This document shows, piece after piece, positions 63,449-64,000 of a DNA stretch of 64,000 nucleotides (the stretch's first letter is position 1; each line of letters starts with the position of its first letter). The notes below the pieces were generated by a model. That model had not been told where the DNA came from and did not search any database. It saw nothing but the letters and a program-made list of their open reading frames with translations. The position numbers were made by a program, and so were the translations under genes. The stretch is from Gimesia algae (lineage in GTDB: Bacteria > Planctomycetota > Planctomycetia > Planctomycetales > Planctomycetaceae), in contig NZ_CP036343.1 in assembly GCF_007746795.1 (NCBI RefSeq), positions 3,962,369 to 4,026,368 on the forward strand, given 5' to 3'.

Positions 63449-64000
63449 CTACTCTTTCGTAGCTGGTTTTACAGCCGCATCCTCTTTCTTTTCAACGGCG
63501 GGTGCTTCAGATTTTTGCTCTGCTTTCTCAGCCGGCTTTTCAGAATCAGGTTTGGCTTCTGGTTTCTCTTTAGCTTTAGTTGGTTCGTCGCCCACAATGG
63601 TTGCCTTTTTGATGTAGTCCAGCATGGGAAATTCTTTTTTCAGATACGTGTTTCCCTCGGCGACTAATTTCATCTGGTCGGGTCCGGTCCCCTGGGGCGC
63701 ACCTTCTCCATACTCGTTATAAAGTGAATCTACGACATCCATACCCTCGACCACTTTGGCGAACGGAGAAAAGCCCATTCCATCCAGATTGGAATTATCC
63801 CCATAGTTAATGAAAAACTGTGTGGATCGTGAGTTGGGCATTCCTGTTTTGGCGAAGGATACATAACCACGTTTGTTCGATTCTACTACAGGATCATCCA
63901 TGATATTGTTGTCACGCCACTTGGCATGCAGTTCCGGATCACCATTGATGCCAATCTGCGCCATGAATCCGTCAAGGACACGAAAGAATGCCGTGTCATT
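63449..64000 (-). CDS. Cyclophilin-type peptidyl-prolyl cis-trans isomerase (5' end outside window)
   Basis: Partial gene: the N terminus lies beyond the window end, and the frame is open to base 64000 (reading NDTAFFRVLDGFMAQIGI). Cyclophilins catalyse cis-trans isomerisation of proline bonds. Conserved segments are FFRVLDGFMAQIG, GYVSFAKTGMPNSRSTQFFI (20 residues) with the QFFI active-site strand, and GFSPFAKVVEGMDVVDSL. After the domain, about 60 residues of Lys/Glu/Ala/Pro-rich tail follow, with repeated EKPxAK-like units, probably disordered. Location is probably the periplasm, but the signal region is not visible. Confidence 0.93.
   Translation of the reverse strand, partial: NDTAFFRVLDGFMAQIGINGDPELHAKWRDNNIMDDPVVESNKRGYVSFAKTGMPNSRSTQFFINYGDNSNLDGMGFSPFAKVVEGMDVVDSLYNEYGEGAPQGTGPDQMKLVAEGNTYLKKEFPMLDYIKKATIVGDEPTKAKEKPEAKPDSEKPAEKAEQKSEAPAVEKKEDAAVKPATKE

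Noticed and set aside
1..64000. Search for CRISPR arrays, insertion sequences, integrases, phage genes, restriction-modification or toxin-antitoxin pairs
   Set aside because: No regularly spaced repeats, terminal inverted repeats with a transposase, or recognisable defence genes were seen; the HNH gene stands alone.

Overview
The window looks like a stretch of core chromosome from a marine planctomycete, most likely a Gimesia/Planctomyces-type organism. This rests on gene content rather than on any search: an extracytoplasmic sulfatase, many TPR/HEAT lipoproteins of no obvious family, MJ0042-like zinc-ribbon membrane proteins, a lone HNH protein, lipid A synthesis (LpxB), weak or absent Shine-Dalgarno sites at many starts, and moderate base composition. 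I see no transposase, integrase, phage module, CRISPR array, tRNA or rRNA gene.

Layout. 0.1-2.4 kb: RNase E/G and ribosomal protein bL21. 2.6-10.2 kb: LpxB, a Gfo/Idh/MocA protein, a PAP-phosphatase-like enzyme next to an SLC13/RCK permease, and a secreted serine hydrolase. 10.6-15.8 kb: a lipoprotein, ScpB and a large secreted glycan-related protein. 16.0-20.5 kb: a tight operon of a TIM-barrel isomerase, XseA, XseB, CoaX and an MnmE-like GTPase. 20.6-28.2 kb: a GH15-like protein, a GT39-type glycosyltransferase fused to TPRs, a 46-residue membrane protein, an S4 protein, a sulfatase, a DapA-family protein and a 7Fe ferredoxin. 28.8-36.7 kb: a DegT aminotransferase, a TPR protein, RlmN, a lipoprotein, an aldehyde dehydrogenase and a PPP phosphatase. 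36.8-40.4 kb: ArgG and GroES-GroEL. 40.9-46.6 kb: a TPR protein, a zinc-ribbon membrane protein, TatC, an anchored tyrosine phosphatase and a secreted protein. 47.0-52.0 kb: PPK2, a beta-lactamase-fold/NamZ fusion and NadE. 52.3-59.0 kb: small membrane proteins, a TPR-HEAT lipoprotein, PncC/CinA, TrmB and an orphan TAXI protein. 59.3-64.0 kb: SerA, HNH, homoserine dehydrogenase and a truncated cyclophilin.

How the genes fit together. Most are housekeeping: RNA decay and translation (Rne, bL21, RlmN, TrmB), cofactors (CoaX, NadE, PncC), amino acids (ArgG, SerA, Hom), chromosome upkeep (ScpB, XseAB), folding (GroESL, cyclophilin) and export (TatC). Around them sit envelope and glycan functions. 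The parts most worth following up are the two-domain muropeptide enzyme (47975-50320), the MnmE-like GTPase without the catalytic C terminus (19386-20549), the orphan TAXI receptor with a cytoplasmic tail (57602-59005), TatC with an enlarged first periplasmic loop, the likely sulfur-assimilation pair at 5.2-8.1 kb, and an overlooked 46-residue membrane protein at 24994-25134.

Limits: all family calls come from reading motifs by eye. Start codons were adjusted where a Shine-Dalgarno site or family length favoured an internal start, and each choice is stated. Promoter and operator calls are pattern matches only.
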